Positions 10,678 to 22,633 of a stretch of DNA of 64,000 bases are shown here, one piece after another. The stretch is from Nyssa sinensis. Lineage: Eukaryota > Streptophyta > Magnoliopsida > Cornales > Nyssaceae. Position numbers and translations under genes: made by a program. A model generated the notes under the pieces. The model was not told the DNA's origin and did no database searches. It worked only from the letters and a program-made list of their open reading frames with translations. Each line of letters starts with the position of its first letter. Position 1 is the stretch's first letter. The stretch is taken from positions 14,477,969 to 14,541,968 of the forward strand of contig CM018051.1 in NCBI GenBank assembly GCA_008638375.1, in the 5' to 3' direction.

Positions 10678-12880
10678 TGTAACACCCCGAACTTATTTTG
10701 CTACTTAATTAATGTAATGAAGTCATTTTGGGAGTTTAATACAGTGATTCAGCTATTTTAAGCCCTATTTTATCGTTATTAAAACCTGAATTGGTTTTGT
10801 TTGGGTGCATGGATAAGAAATCAAAATAAAGAAAGAGAACTAACCTAACCGTGGATAGAGGGGCTAAGTGGGATATCTTATCCTGGTTCAGTAAGATGCA
10901 CTGAACCGGTCGGTTCAAAGGCAAATGGGACGGTTTAAGGTTTTGACCCAAAAAGCCCTTTGGTTCAATAAATTAAATTTGAAATAAGAAAACCAGAACT
11001 TTGTTTATTTATATTTTGACCCCGACTGTTTTGAATAATCCCATTCTGACCCAGATTTTAAAAGATAAGTTCATATAAGCCCCTGAAAAATAATAAAATA
11101 ATTTATTTAATTATTTTATTAAATAGGTCATTTTACCCTTGGATACTAAATGAGTTAAACGAAGTCTAAAATAAATAAATGAATAGTGTATTTCTACTTT
11201 GTCGGGCATTCTGGACCCAATGGTGGAGTCCAATTTATGAAATCAAGCCCTGAAAAATATAGACATGTAAATGGTAAATGACTGTATTACCCCTAATAAT
11301 ACCCAGGACCAAATAAACATAAAAGATAGTCTAATTTAACTATGTCAGACATTCTGGACCTAATGGTGAGGTCTATTTTGTCAACCGAGGTTCTGAAAAA
11401 TTAAGTCACCTAAAACATAAAATTACCATTTTGCCCTTAGGGGTACTTGAAGCCAAATAAAAAGCCTCAATGGACTAAATTTATTTTCTTGGACTGTTCT
11501 AGACTCAACGGTGGAGTCCGTTTAACCAAATAAAATACTCTAAAGGCCGATGTAATGGATTTAGCAACCTTAAGAGTATAATTAAATAATACTGAGAAAG
11601 TTAAAATAAATCACGAGCATTAACATCGACCCTAAATAATTGAGATGGGTTAATAACAATTAAATTTCTGATTTATAGGAACCTCCAAGGGGAAAGAGAA
11701 GGAGATTTAAATTAGTAGAATTGTTGAAAGAGATTTTTGAGGTAAGTAATTCCGATGCTTTAATATGGGTTATTCCCAGCCAGTCACATTTATTTCCATA
11801 TGTTGCCAAACTTGTACTCTGTCTCTACCTAATGTACTTGATTTGAAGCCAATCGATTTGTGGTTATCGGTTATGCCTGTTCTTTGGATTCGTGTGAAAT
11901 TTTATGGATCATAATAATTGGCATGTACCCGGGGTTGTGCTTAGTCACAATGGTCCCATCTATTCACAGATTGCATGGGGGAAAGACCCTTTGGGGTCTT
12001 TTATGTCCTTCGGGACCAGTGAGAAAAGAGCTCTAACACTTTTTAGAGAGCCCGAAGAACCGAGGCGGATCTGAGCATGCGTTTTAATGGGGTATGCCGG
12101 GCCTCGAGTAATTCACGCATTTCTGGGTTATTAGAACTCGATGATGATTTATTCTTGTATTCATTGGATGATCATATTTTATGCCCTGTGAATGATCATA
12201 TTATTGCATGCATGATATATCTTTGATTGGCTAATGTTTTGTTGTGGCAGCAATCCATCATGATAGGCTAGATCCCAACATTGATCGACCTTGTTATTGC
12301 CTCTTGTTTTATATTGTGGGATATGCCTCTTTTAGACCCTCGAGTCATTATTGTTGCGCATCTTGGTGACTGGCTATGTATTTCTTGTTGCTCATTTGGC
12401 TATTGGCTATCTGTTATCTCTTTGTTCTATCATTCCCTTAAACTAACCCTAACCCATGTTAAAGCTAGGAAATTACTTATTAGGCTTGTTAGCTCACCCC
12501 CTCCCTTATATTTTTCAGGACAACAAGAAGTTGAGGAACCCTCAAGCGCTCCAGAGGTCTAGACGCTGCTAGCTACTAGTAGCTCTTTTTGGCGAGTTTT
12601 TGTACTAAATTAAGTCCTAGAAAGTCTCAATTTCTCCCATGTCACCACGGTCCTGTCAGTCTGTGTTTTTGGAGGATCTGTACTTTTAAACACTTATGTC
12701 CTTTTTTGGCATGTATTAAATGGTGACCTGACTATGTTACCAGATTTACTATTGACTATAAATATTTTATTAACAATCCTTACTTAACATTTCAGATCCT
12801 TTTGACGGGGAACGGCCCATGGGCCGCAGACTCGGGTTACGGATCCCCAATCCGCATAGGGTGGATTTTGGGTCGTGACA
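10678..12880. mobile_element. Solo LTR, 2.2 kb, TGTAACACCCC...GTGACA type
   Basis: It begins TGTAACACCCCGAAC and ends GGGTCGTGACA, with the 5 bp target duplication AGGAG on both sides (10673-10677 and 12881-12885). Copy B has the uninterrupted site at about 28290, which fixes both borders. TGTAACACCCC and GGTCGTGACA ends are common in plant gypsy LTRs. A motif resembling CTGGACTCAATGGTGGAGTC is repeated inside at about 11211, 11354 and 11499, some 140-147 bp apart. The open frame at 12281-12562 has no recognisable product. No internal gag or pol is present. Confidence 0.85.
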
Positions 12881-13190
12881 AGGAGTGTTCGTTTGGTCCA
12901 AAGCACTTGTGAGTGTATGCTTACTAAAACCGGTTGTTGTATATTCGAACTCATTATTGCTCCATTGAAGTTCTGTCATTACTTTAACTGTTTTGTTTCA
13001 TTGCTGCTTTCTTTTCAATCTGTCAATGACCAGAGAATTGTGAAAGAGTGTTCGTTTGGTCCAAAGCACTTGCGAGTGTACTCTTGCTAGGACCGGTTGT
13101 TGTATCCTAGAGGGTGGACGGCCGTCAATTTGCTACATCGAGGTTCAACCTCCAAGGGGCGAAATTACTCTTAAGGACAATATTTATACA
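12881..13190. repeat. Right part of the old LTR-like remnant with a ~165 bp repeat unit
   Basis: This contains the continuation of unit 1 and a second unit of the ~165 bp tandem duplication that is intact in copy B at 28181-28510. Key strings are TTTGGTCCAAAGCACTTG (twice) and CTAGGACCGGTTGTTGTATC. Confidence 0.55.
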
Positions 13191-15550
13191 CGCCTTAGCC
13201 ACTAATTTTTCACTTCCTTTCTTGCTTTACTTTTCTGAATTTGATTGATAGCTTTATTCTGTTCTTGCCTTAAGATTCAAATTAGTAATCTAACTTAACC
13301 CTAAAACTTCTTTAAAGAAAATTTTTACAACAATTTAATTATTCTAAGATCTCAAAAAACTTTTTTATTAAGAATACAAATTTAATATCACATGAGATTT
13401 TTTTTCCATAATTTTTATTAATAATTGTACCGATCTAAGTATAGAATTGAAATATAACAGTATATCTGGACTTTTTATTCAAATATGTTCCAAATATTAA
13501 AATAGAATATTTAATATCCCATAAAATTTTATTTCTTATCCGATCCGATATTTTTATCCGGTCATCTAAAACGAGGTGAAGGGGCACATGAAATGGAGCC
13601 AAAGAAAGGGACCAGTGAAACAAGTATATTATTAGATCAAACGGGTCAAAGTGAGCTTGGAGAGAAAGGACATGCTTGAAATCTGTTCATAAAATAAGAG
13701 ATGAAACTAGGGCTAGTAGAGGCTAGAGCTGTAGCCCAAAAAAATTTTCTAACTCATACCAAGCATATGTAACTCCTTTAACATTTTCAAGACACAAAGC
13801 ATGCATCCACAACTCTCTCTGTCTCTCTCCACAATTTTTTTCTAACTCATACAAAGCATATGCAACTCTCTTTAATAATTTCAAGACACAAAGCATCCAC
13901 AATTGTTCCTTTCGAAAAATTGTTCAATAGTATTGATCTAATGATTCCAACGATAAGATGATATAACATGTGTATTTATAATATATTATTATACATATAA
14001 TTTTTCATCTGACCCTTGAATACACACATGGCTCCCTCTCTCTCTCTCTTCTCTCTCACACATGCTCATGTGGGCAATAAATACCTCCACTTAAGCATTT
14101 TAAAATAAAAATAAAAAAGCCCCAAAATCAAGTGCTAATAAATCATTTTATCGGATTACTTACATTTTGTTTTCCAAGGATAGTATTATTTTCAAAAGCT
14201 TTTACTATACTTGATTTTATAGTTATTTAAAATGGATGGTTTTTTTTTAAACCTCCATTGCTTACTATAATAATAAAATATTTGCGCTGTTAAATATGAG
14301 ATTTCAATATCAAATATAAAAAAAAAATAATTTGTACAAAAATAATACCATCCTATTCTATATTATTCTCGCAACCTTCTCATGGAAGTATATGCTCTTT
14401 AAGCATTGTATCTGAAAATTGTGAATTAATTTTTTTTTTCATAACAAGGAATAACATTTTTTTCACAAAGTACAATGATTTAATGCAATTGGAGATGATA
14501 TGTAGGTTAAAATTTTCAAACTTCATTACATTGGATAGGTGGGAAATATATGCCTCCGAAACTCTTCAATTTTAAAAAAGTTTTTTTTCAGTTCATAAAT
14601 TTGTCAAAGTTTATTCAATATGTCAAACGGGACTAGCCAAATTAACTACTCATATTATTGTTAAAAGGGAAGTTCACAAAGTTTGAGTCTCACTCTCTTA
14701 TTAAGAAATTTATGTATTATTTTCATCCAATAATAAACTAAATTGTGCTATTGATTATGTTTTGTTATTTTCATAAATTGTTTCCATCGCTTCTTTAAAA
14801 ATAATAATCGAACACTAGAAGGGGAGAAAAAGGGAAGAATTTGCATGAATCTGCATAACAATACTTACAAGGTGAGTCTATCACTTTAAAACACTTAAGT
14901 TATTCATGAATTTGCATAAAAAATAATTTTTTATTTAATATTATTTTTTGGCAAGGGCGATAAATTTATATTTAAAAAGTTAATTATTTTTATATGGAAA
15001 TAATAAATTTAGTACAATCACGGTAGAAAGTACAAGGTGCATATATAACTAGAATAGTCCAAATATAGAATAAGAGAAATGCTAGCATCAGTCGCAAGTA
15101 ATCGCACTCATGATTTAATTAGTGTGTGCATTACACGTGCAATCATGCATATGCATATATTGCATGTGTCAATTAAATTACGAATATCACGATTGAAACT
15201 AACATTTTTTTATAAAATAATGTTCGAGATTGAATAGTATAAGAATTGGTTTTTTTTTTTTTTTTTTAAAGTGTTGGAGATGGAAGTGTCCTATCTCATA
15301 CTCTTCTTTAGTAATGTAGTGAAGGGACTTATATCCTCAGCAATAACTTATTATACTTTTTATAATATATAATGTATTTAAAAGAATGGTAACTTATTTT
15401 GTTCTAAAACCAATAATTTTACTATAATGATATCGAGCTGCAGAGAAACTATTGCATTAAATATGAATTCTTTGTAACAAAATAGATTGTAGGAACTTAT
15501 TTTGGTACGTACAAGTCAATATTTTGTATTATCAATAATAAAAAAATATG
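13191..15550. other. AT-rich duplicated spacer, no gene seen
   Basis: There is no supported gene. The stretch holds a CT/TC microsatellite near 14033-14056 and internal echoes of a CTAACTCATACAAAGCATATG block (about 13750 and 13840). All of it is matched in copy B. Confidence 0.6.
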
Positions 15551-16054
15551 AGTAAATTATACTGATATTTTCTGAGATTTATGACGATTATACTGATCTT
15601 CTCTGAGATTTTTTAAATTATACTGACCTCCTTTATTTTACCTGAAAATATATAGATATCTCTTTTTTGTCAATTTTTTTTTATTGAAATGACGAAACTG
15701 TTCATTTTATTTATTTATTTTGTAATTTTCTAATTTTGACCAATTTTTTCTAATTTTTTTAAAATTTTTTATTTAAAAATAAATTTAAGGTAAATAATTT
15801 GTTTTCATTTTATATAAAAATAAATTAAAAGTTTTTATCAATATGTATTTGAAAAATGAAAAAAAAATGGTTAAAATTTAGAAAATGGAAAAAAAAAATG
15901 AAAGGGGTAATTTTGTCATTTAAAGAAAAAAATGGTTAGGAGAGAAGTATCTGCATATTATTATGTAAAATATGAAAGGTCAGTGTAATTTCAGAAATCT
16001 TAGAAATATTTGTCTAATTATTATAAATCTAAGAGAATGTCAGGATAATTAATT
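15551..16054. mobile_element. Long-TIR MITE (MULE-like), copy A
   Basis: An element of about 500 bp whose first ~110 bases (TAAATTATACTGATATTTTC...) are the approximate reverse complement of its last ~110 (...AGGTCAGTGTAATTTCAGAA...). The middle is AT-rich and non-coding. Sister copies are at 26427-27028, 32250-32742 and 35841-36353, and interrupted ones at 1-168/9263-9540 and 22634-23088/23661-23690. The long TIRs suggest Mutator-like mobilisation, but no transposase is in the window. Confidence 0.75.
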
Positions 16055-16604
16055 CAAAAAAAGATTTGTAAATGATACGAAATCAAATAAAAAATATTGC
16101 ATACTTACAAGCATGTGAATTTTCGTGTGGCCAGCACATATAAAACACAAAATACTGTATGATTTACACAACGAGTAATATTTTGTGACACAACTATTCA
16201 CATAAATGTGTGATTTATATGAGTGTGAGAGGTACAAATATCATATCTATTTAAATAGTTACGTTAAAAAAAAACATGTCACAAAATAATACTCTTCACA
16301 TCATTAATGTGTGAGGAAAGCATTTAATGTTTGCGTAAAATGTGGGCAAGAATACTGCAAATGCGAATTCCTTTGTTAGGTTGTGACATGAAATATTTTG
16401 GGAGTAGAAATGGACGTTTATTTATGGTGAGAGTGACAGAGTAGAAGTAAAGTTCTGATCATCTTTCAGAATTGGACCGTTAGAATGGATAAACAATACA
16501 GTAGTACTATTTTGGCTTGATGGATGGACAGATCCCTCACCATGTGATAGAGTCACGTGAGAGAATACTTTGTAAATAACTGAAAATTACCTAACACAAA
16601 ATAA

Positions 16605-16998
16605 AATGTACTTTTAGGGTTTAATTTATAGGTGGCGACTCTACTAGGTTGATCATGATTTAGAGTCATGAAAATAGGAATTCGATCACTGGAGTAAGGC
16701 AAGTTACCTTGTTGGATATTGTATCAATAGAGATAACCATGTGTGGCAGTTTCTTTATAGAAGACTGTTTTTTTATTCTCTACTCGATAGATATTAAGGC
16801 AGTGATAAGCTCTGCATTAAGGAGAGTGTTCTGAAAGTCGGCACTCAGACTCGTAAGTTCTGTAAGAATGTACCTCTGCTCTATAGGTCTGTGCTCGAAC
16901 CTATAAGTTGTGTATGTGTGCTATGAATAGTCGAGCATGGGCTGGCCTGTAGTCATACGTGTCAAGTGATGGTTGGTCGGTCACTTTGTGGCATATCA
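16605..16998 (-). mobile_element. Truncated gypsy LTR of the same family, reverse orientation
   Basis: Read on the minus strand this begins TGATATGCCAC at 16998 and follows the 5' LTR of the gypsy element for about 390 bases, through the TATA region, before stopping at 16605. The remaining ~150 bases of the LTR 3' end are missing. The break coincides with the end of the A/B duplication homology (CCTAACACAAAATAAA). Confidence 0.8.
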
Positions 16999-18376
16999 GT
17001 TACCATAATCTTCTTTCTTTTTTTCAATTATTTATTTTATATATGTAAATGTTTCAAATGATACTAGCATTAATGGAGGTCATGAGTTTATATCTGTCTT
17101 TTTTTCAAAAAAAATAAGGTCGCAAGTTTAAATTTTACATTTTCATTAGAGGAGTATGAGTACTTATTTGTATTCAATTATAGACTGCTGAATTGTTTGT
17201 TTAGAATCTGGCAGAGTTATTTGTTTAATGTCATATTTGAGAGATTTATGCTACTATTAGGTTATGTAGCATGGTTACCATAATCTTCTTTCTTTTTCTC
17301 AATTATAGCTTAAGTTTTTATATTAACCGGTAGTTTAACATGATATCAAAATAAACAAAATGATTTAAACTCAAACTCTACTAAATAAAACGAGGACTCA
17401 AAAATTATACATCTCAAATTCAATTCTACTAAAACTTACTTGAAGATTAGTCTCGACTCAAGAAATATTAGAGACATTATAATGTATCAAAAAAAAGAAA
17501 TTTTGCATGGTGATCTATTTTTCTAAAAAAACTTGACAATATAATTCGAACCTTCACCTATTTAAGAATAATATAATTTGATACATTGTTAAAAATATGT
17601 GTAATATTTTTTTGTTGAAGGAATTTTTCAAATTTATCTATTCTGGGACAGAGACATTTAAAAAAATACAATTTTTTTTTTTATAGAATTTATTATATAA
17701 TATGGATCTTGTTTGATAGATCTCAAGTTTTAGAGTTCTAAGTGTATAATTTTTTATAAAAAACAAACTTATATATTACAAATTATTTAATTTTAAAGTT
17801 TCTAAAATAAAGGAGTGATGACATGACAACGGGTGTGCACAGGAAATTGGAGTTTCACCCTTCTCTTTCGTGTTTTTACATGGAGGATTATTTTGGTCAA
17901 ATAAAAAAAGAGAGACTTTTGAAATTAAGGAAATTTGTGCCGAACCTTATACCAATAATGCACTTATTCAAGAATTCAAGAATGAAGGCCCCATTATTTT
18001 ATTGTAAAAACTTGTTATTGCTAAGTAACAAAACAAGTGATTTTAATTTATAAATTCTAAAGGCGTCAGCCAAAAAAACTAGAAAAGACAATTTTAATAC
18101 ACTCACTTTAACTATTGCAAAATTTAGAAAAGATTAAATGTATGTAACATCACTTATAAATGAAAAATTATCATAACATAGTAACTTTACTATTGTTAAA
18201 CAATAATATTTTCTAAATAGAAGGTAGGTTTATTAAAGTGAGAAGATTGAAGTAATGATGCATTGATTTCTCTTTCTCTCATTTTTTTAGTAGAAGGTAA
18301 TTTATTAAAAGTCCTTGGTATAAATAAATGGACAGTGCCAAACTCCAAACTAAGTAAGATAAAAAAATTTTACTCA
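16999..18376. other. AT-rich spacer, no supported gene
   Basis: No gene is recognised. A 33 bp block (GGTTACCATAATCTTCTTTC...) occurs at about 16999 and again near 17272. The frame at 17823-18053 (76 residues) has no recognisable domain and looks like chance. Confidence 0.5.
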
Positions 18377-18515
18377 TGTTTGTGTCACAATCTTAATGTG
18401 TCACGTATACATTTAAAAAAATATGTCATGTAAGTGTCACAATTTTAATGTGTCATGTACATGTTACAATCTTAAAAGTGTCACAATCTTAATGTATCGT
18501 GTACATATCACAACC
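18377..18515. repeat. Imperfect ~30 bp tandem repeats
   Basis: Four to five imperfect units carry GTGTCACAATCTTAATGTG followed by a TCATGTACAT-like string. No coding role is seen. Confidence 0.6.
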
Positions 18516-20297
18516 TTAAATTCCTACAACCGAAAACATGGAAGTAAGTATTGTCCTAAATAAATAACAAAATTTCATCCCATACCTACTAAAAGTGATT
18601 AGAAAATTAATACACAATCCAATACTTAAAACATATATATTGGTTTATGATTAAGTGGTCAATTGGTTCACATGTGAATGATTAGGACAGTTTGTATTAA
18701 ATTGGCTAATGCTTTTATTTATAAAAAAGAAAAATGATTTGGTAAATTATAGTTACAAGAATCGCTTTTCTATTTTAAACAATAACATTAAGTTTTCACA
18801 AAATTTATGTCTCACAACAGATTTTTCTCTCACCAATCAACTATTACTGCAACACAAATTGCAAAGATTATCTTGTAATTTTTTTAAATACCTATTTTAC
18901 CCTTCTTAAACATATAAAGTCAATTTTACCGTTATAAAATAAATAAGATTTTTTTTTAGTATTTGAGTTTTCTTACAAAAATTTTTAAAAAAATAAATAA
19001 TATAATTTTTAATGAAAAATCCAATAAAATATAATTTCATTTTTTTTATCGTCTTTACTCTTTTGTTGAAAAATCTAGAAGGAAAAATGTCACGTTACAT
19101 TTAAATACAAATGACAAGTTAATTACACAAATAATTGTAACTAATATTATTAAATGTTAAGTCTATTTATCATTTTGTTTTTCTTATAAAATAGATGGTG
19201 TAAGAATATAAGGCAGGTTTAATTTATTTAAATGTTTTTTCAAATGTGGGAGAGGATGCTAGACCTACGCGCGTTCGGAGTGAGTGGTAGCCCGTGAGTT
19301 CAAGATTGTCAGACGGATGAGTGAGGCAGATAATTAATATAATAATTGATTAAATTTGGGTTATTGGTCTTAATTATATCGTCTTAAGACGAGATTCTCA
19401 AGACAGTGCAAGGCATATTACAAAAACATATCAAAAGTATAAATAAAAGTGATATTAGCCATCCAATGCCACTAAATCTTAATAAAAATCAGGCTATCTT
19501 GTTTCAAGAGAAATTAAATACTTGATTCAAGATTAGTTGTTTGGTTATAATAAATTGGAATCAACTTAAATAGTGATGTCATTTTTTTTTTAAGTTGAAA
19601 TTAATTTAATAAAATAAATTGTTCCTTTATTTATATATATATATATATATATTTTGGTAAGCAAGGTATTATAGGCTAACAAGTCAACATCATATCAAGT
19701 TTGTGTAATCTTAAGAACTTTTTTTTAATGAGTGGAGTTGAATTTGCAAGTACAAGATTAAACTTTTTTCAAACAATCCGTTTCCACTCAACCATTATCT
19801 TAAATTGTTCATTTATACTTCTTTGGTTAAACACGTGAAAAATAATGTATTTCAAATGATGTGATGGTTAATCATTGATTAAGTATTGAATTATGTGATT
19901 AATACATTATTAATGATTTTACGTAATGTTATTTGAAATATAAAATTTAATACACAAATTTAAAACATTAAATATTATTAATAATGTATACTTAATATTC
20001 TCATAGAAAGTAGTAGTCCAATTATATTATCTAATTATTACCAAAGCCAGTAGCAGAGTACGAATTTAAAAGAGGATTAGTGGAAATTAAAATTATGAAG
20101 CCAACATTGGTTAAGTTTTTTTTTAAAAAAAATTATATTTAATATTACAATATATACGATAAAATATATATATATATTCAAATAATTATTATCAAAAGCG
20201 AACTAAAATATCAAAATAAAATCCTCAGAACTTGAAACAACGACTTGAGAAATCATTTTCTTGCTTTACGTGTTGGCAAACGAAATGAGATGTCCTT
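18516..20297. other. AT-rich spacer with a TA microsatellite
   Basis: There is no supported gene. A (TA)n run lies at about 19631-19652. A short GC-richer patch at about 19260-19320 is discussed among the rejected items. Confidence 0.5.
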
Positions 20298-20507
20298 TTG
20301 TGGATTAGTGTTTTTCATACACAAAGCAACGATTTAAAAGCAAACAAAAACGCGGTGGTTAAGGCATCGAGGGCGGCGCTGGCGGCGTCATACTATACGC
20401 GGTACCCCATACAGAATAAACTTGTGCCGGGAATTGTCGTGACGTTATCGCAAAGGATTGTGATAGCCCTTGCCACATTATTATTAATTTTTAGGATAAA
20501 TTATTGA
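20298..20507 (+). other. Unrecognised GC-richer open frame of 69 residues
   Basis: The frame includes VKASRAALAASYYTRYP and a hydrophobic C-terminal stretch (IVIALATLLLIF). The stretch 20345-20480 is clearly more GC-rich than its surroundings, with GGGCGGCGCTGGCGGCG inside, as a captured exon fragment would be. I recognise no family. It abuts the foldback element that starts about 20494. Confidence 0.25.
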
Positions 20508-20650
20508 GAAAATTATTAAATAAATTTTTTAATTTTAATATCGTTAAAAAATATTAATAATTAGTTTAAAATAACTTTTAATATATTTTAAAAAATATTA
20601 AATAGTTGATAAAATAAATTATTCAATCTGAAAAAAAATATAACTTTTTT
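20494..20650. mobile_element. Left arm of a foldback TIR element, split by the Pack-MULE
   Basis: This AT-rich arm is approximately the reverse complement of the arm at 22340-22630, including the AATATCGTTAAAAAATATTA string opposite TAACGGTGTTAAGATGG. The same family is intact at 37126-37674. The Pack-MULE-like element at 20654-22337 lies between the arms. Confidence 0.65.
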
Positions 20651-21186
20651 TATGAGATAATTACACTTACCTTTTCTGAGATTTCTGACAATTGCAGAAA
20701 CCTCTCTTATAGTTTTTGAAATAACACTATCCCCCTTCTGGTTCATGTGTCAGTAACATTTTGCCTCCTACCATCAACTACCGTCAATCACAGTGACAGA
20801 AATTGATGACATAAGCATAAATTTTTTTTAAAATACCAATTTTACCCTTACAAAATATCTCTCTCTAAAAGAATTATTTCTCTCTCTAAAAAATCTCATT
20901 TAATTTCTCTACAACATTATTTCATTTAATATATATATATATATATTTAATTATACCACTGTCCTTAATTTATATACTAAAAATCTCATATAATGCAATC
21001 TAAAAAACAGAAGTTTAAATTACTTTGAAATTAAATTGAAATAATTTTAAACTAAATTTGTTTTCAAGAGGGAGAAATGTATCGGCACCGTTCAGAGCAT
21101 TCCCCTCCTTCCTACAAACACCCAAGAACAAGCACTCAAATTCCTCTCTCTCTTTACAATAATAAACCCAAGAACAAGCACCAAAA

Positions 21187-21189
<3 letters not shown>

Positions 21190-21220
<31 letters not shown>
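21190..21220. repeat. (CT)n microsatellite
   Basis: About 15 CT units lie inside the Pack-MULE-like element, as often found in 5' UTRs of captured plant genes. Confidence 0.9.
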
Positions 21221-21221
<1 letters not shown>

Positions 21222-21503
21222 AGTAATAAATTCTCTCTCTACCTCTCTTTCATGCTTCTAGTCCATCTTGTTCTTGATCGATTCACGCAAGCAGATTCGA
21301 AATGATCAAGAAACCCTCACTGCTTCGACGATTCCAACTCAAATCTGCCGTTGGGTCACTTTCCTACCATGGTAAACAAGATTCTAAAATCCTGTTTCTT
21401 GATTTTTGTCATATGGGTCTTTGATAATCCTCACTAATTCAACCCTTCCATCATCAATCATATCTCCTCCACAACTAACTTCGATCCAATCCTATGCGCC
21501 GCC

Positions 21504-21920
21504 TCAAATCTCCACTGTGCCTCCTACGGCACCGCCATCTTTCTGACCTGTGGCGCCACCAGCCATAATGAAATCTGGCCGGAATAGAGACAATCCAAGT
21601 GAATCCATGTCCTTGGGACCTAATGACCCAGCATCAAGTAAGACATGCCAATTGTTCTGCTGAGCCAGTGCCATCCACTGGTAAGAATACTTGGCACCAG
21701 TAACTCTAGACTGAACAGGGAACACAAAAAGGCCTACAGCAGAGTCCTTCTTCCTCCTCTTTTTATTCGAAATTTGCTTTCTCAGATCAGTGGAGCAAAG
21801 TTTGAGGGTTGGCCATTTAAACCATGCACTGTAAACTTTTGCACCTTTCTCTTTGGCACCCTGAGCCATCCAATTCACGGACTAACTCTCGTGATCAAAC
21901 ATGGTTAACAACTTCGCACT
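21504..21920 (-). pseudogene. Captured fragment of a MOCOS-like PLP-dependent transferase gene
   Basis: The minus-strand frame from 21878 encodes 124 residues. The reading extends upstream to about 21920 as KLLTMFDHES, a stop, then SVNWMAQ. From VNWMAQ to FRPDFI it reads like the plant 'molybdenum cofactor sulfurase-like' / PLP-dependent transferase superfamily proteins. Recognisable blocks are YSAWFKWPTLKLCS, LRKQISNKKRRKKDS, GLFVFPVQSRVTGAKYSYQW, NNWHVLLDAGSLGPKDMDS and LSLFRPDFI. Family members are several hundred residues long, so this is roughly one exon's worth. Similarity ends abruptly after RPDFI, where unrelated Gly-rich sequence (MAGGATGQKDGGA) follows, marking a capture border near 21565. 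A Gln codon has become TAG upstream. Enzyme function is not possible from this fragment. Confidence 0.85.
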
Positions 21921-22339
21921 TCAAAGAGTAAGCAAGCTACCTTCCTCCCGTCTTGCTGGATCCTGTGCCTGCTCATCACAGTGCTCTTGGTAAGGGAACT
22001 CCAGTCTCGGTAGCCCAATCACCAATCTTCTCTTCTGATTTTGCAAACCACCACAATTTGTAATCACCAATCTTCTCTTCTGATTTGGCGACATGTGTTA
22101 GGGCTGAGAAATTGAGAGAGAGAAGATTTGGATAGAGAGGATGGAGGAGGAGGAGAGAGTAATGAATTTTTTGATAAAATTATAATATTAAAATATAAGG
22201 ATAAATTAGTAATTTTACTAATTTTGTTAACAGTGTTAAGGAGACAAGACTGACAGGAGAGACAGTGTTATTTCAGAAAGTATAGAGGAGGTTTCTGTAA
22301 TTATCACAAATCTAAAAGGAGGTAAGTGTAATTATTCTT

Positions 22340-22630
22340 TTTTTTTTATTTATTTATAAAACCTAAAAAATAAATTTTTATTTCATAAAATGTAATAAAA
22401 TTTTTTGTATGAATTTTTTTTTTTATATTTTTTAGTATTTTTTTCTAAAATATATTTTGAAGGTTATTTTAGTCTAATCAATAATATTTTGTAACGGTGT
22501 TAAGATGGAAGTTAACAATTTGACCTTTTTGTATTAAAAGTCTTTTTTATAGATTTTTTAGATAGAAAACATATATTATGGATTTTTTGGATTAAAAGTT
22601 TTATTTCAAGGATATTTTAATATTTTTCCA
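22340..22630. mobile_element. Right arm of the split foldback element
   Basis: It contains AGGTTATTTTAGTCTAATCA and TAACGGTGTTAAGATGGAAG, matching the right arm of the intact copy at about 37495-37545. It pairs with 20494-20650. Confidence 0.65.
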
Positions 22631-22633
22631 TAA

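Larger units (their letters stand above)
9263..16602 (+). repeat. Segmental duplication copy A (right of gypsy insertion)
   Basis: After removal of later insertions, this stretch aligns by eye in direct orientation with 26752-34735, at roughly 90-95% identity. Shared landmarks in the same order are the MITE, the GATCCGAATCTATT block (9741 and 27248), the TGTTGGGA LTR-like start (10266 and 27864), the CT microsatellite (14033 and 30680), the CACTAGAAGGGGAGAAAAAG block (14812 and 31500), a second MITE and the CCTAACACAAAATAAA end. No host gene is recognised in it. Copy-specific changes are listed separately. Confidence 0.88.
20654..22337 (-). mobile_element. Pack-MULE-like element carrying a host gene fragment
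   Basis: An element of about 1.68 kb with TIRs of about 100 bp. The left end (ATAATTACACTTACCTTTTC, ATTTCTGACAATTGC, GAAACCTCTCTTATAG, AATAACACTATC) mirrors the right end (GACAGTGTTATTTC, TATAGAGGAGGTTTCTG, TAATTATCACAAATC, GGTAAGTGTAATTAT). The interior contains a (CT)n run (21190-21220) and a fragment of a plant PLP-dependent transferase gene on the minus strand. It is nested inside a foldback element, and T-rich flanks hide the target duplication. No transposase is present. Long TIRs around a captured exon fit Pack-MULEs. The second such element, at 38256-39690, shares subterminal sequence with it. Confidence 0.75.

Noticed and set aside
19255..19330. A tRNA-like or SINE-like patch (GAGTGAGTGGTAGCCCGTGAG, GAGTTCAAGATTG)
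   Set aside because: It faintly recalls A and B boxes but no cloverleaf, 3' tail or target duplication could be made out.
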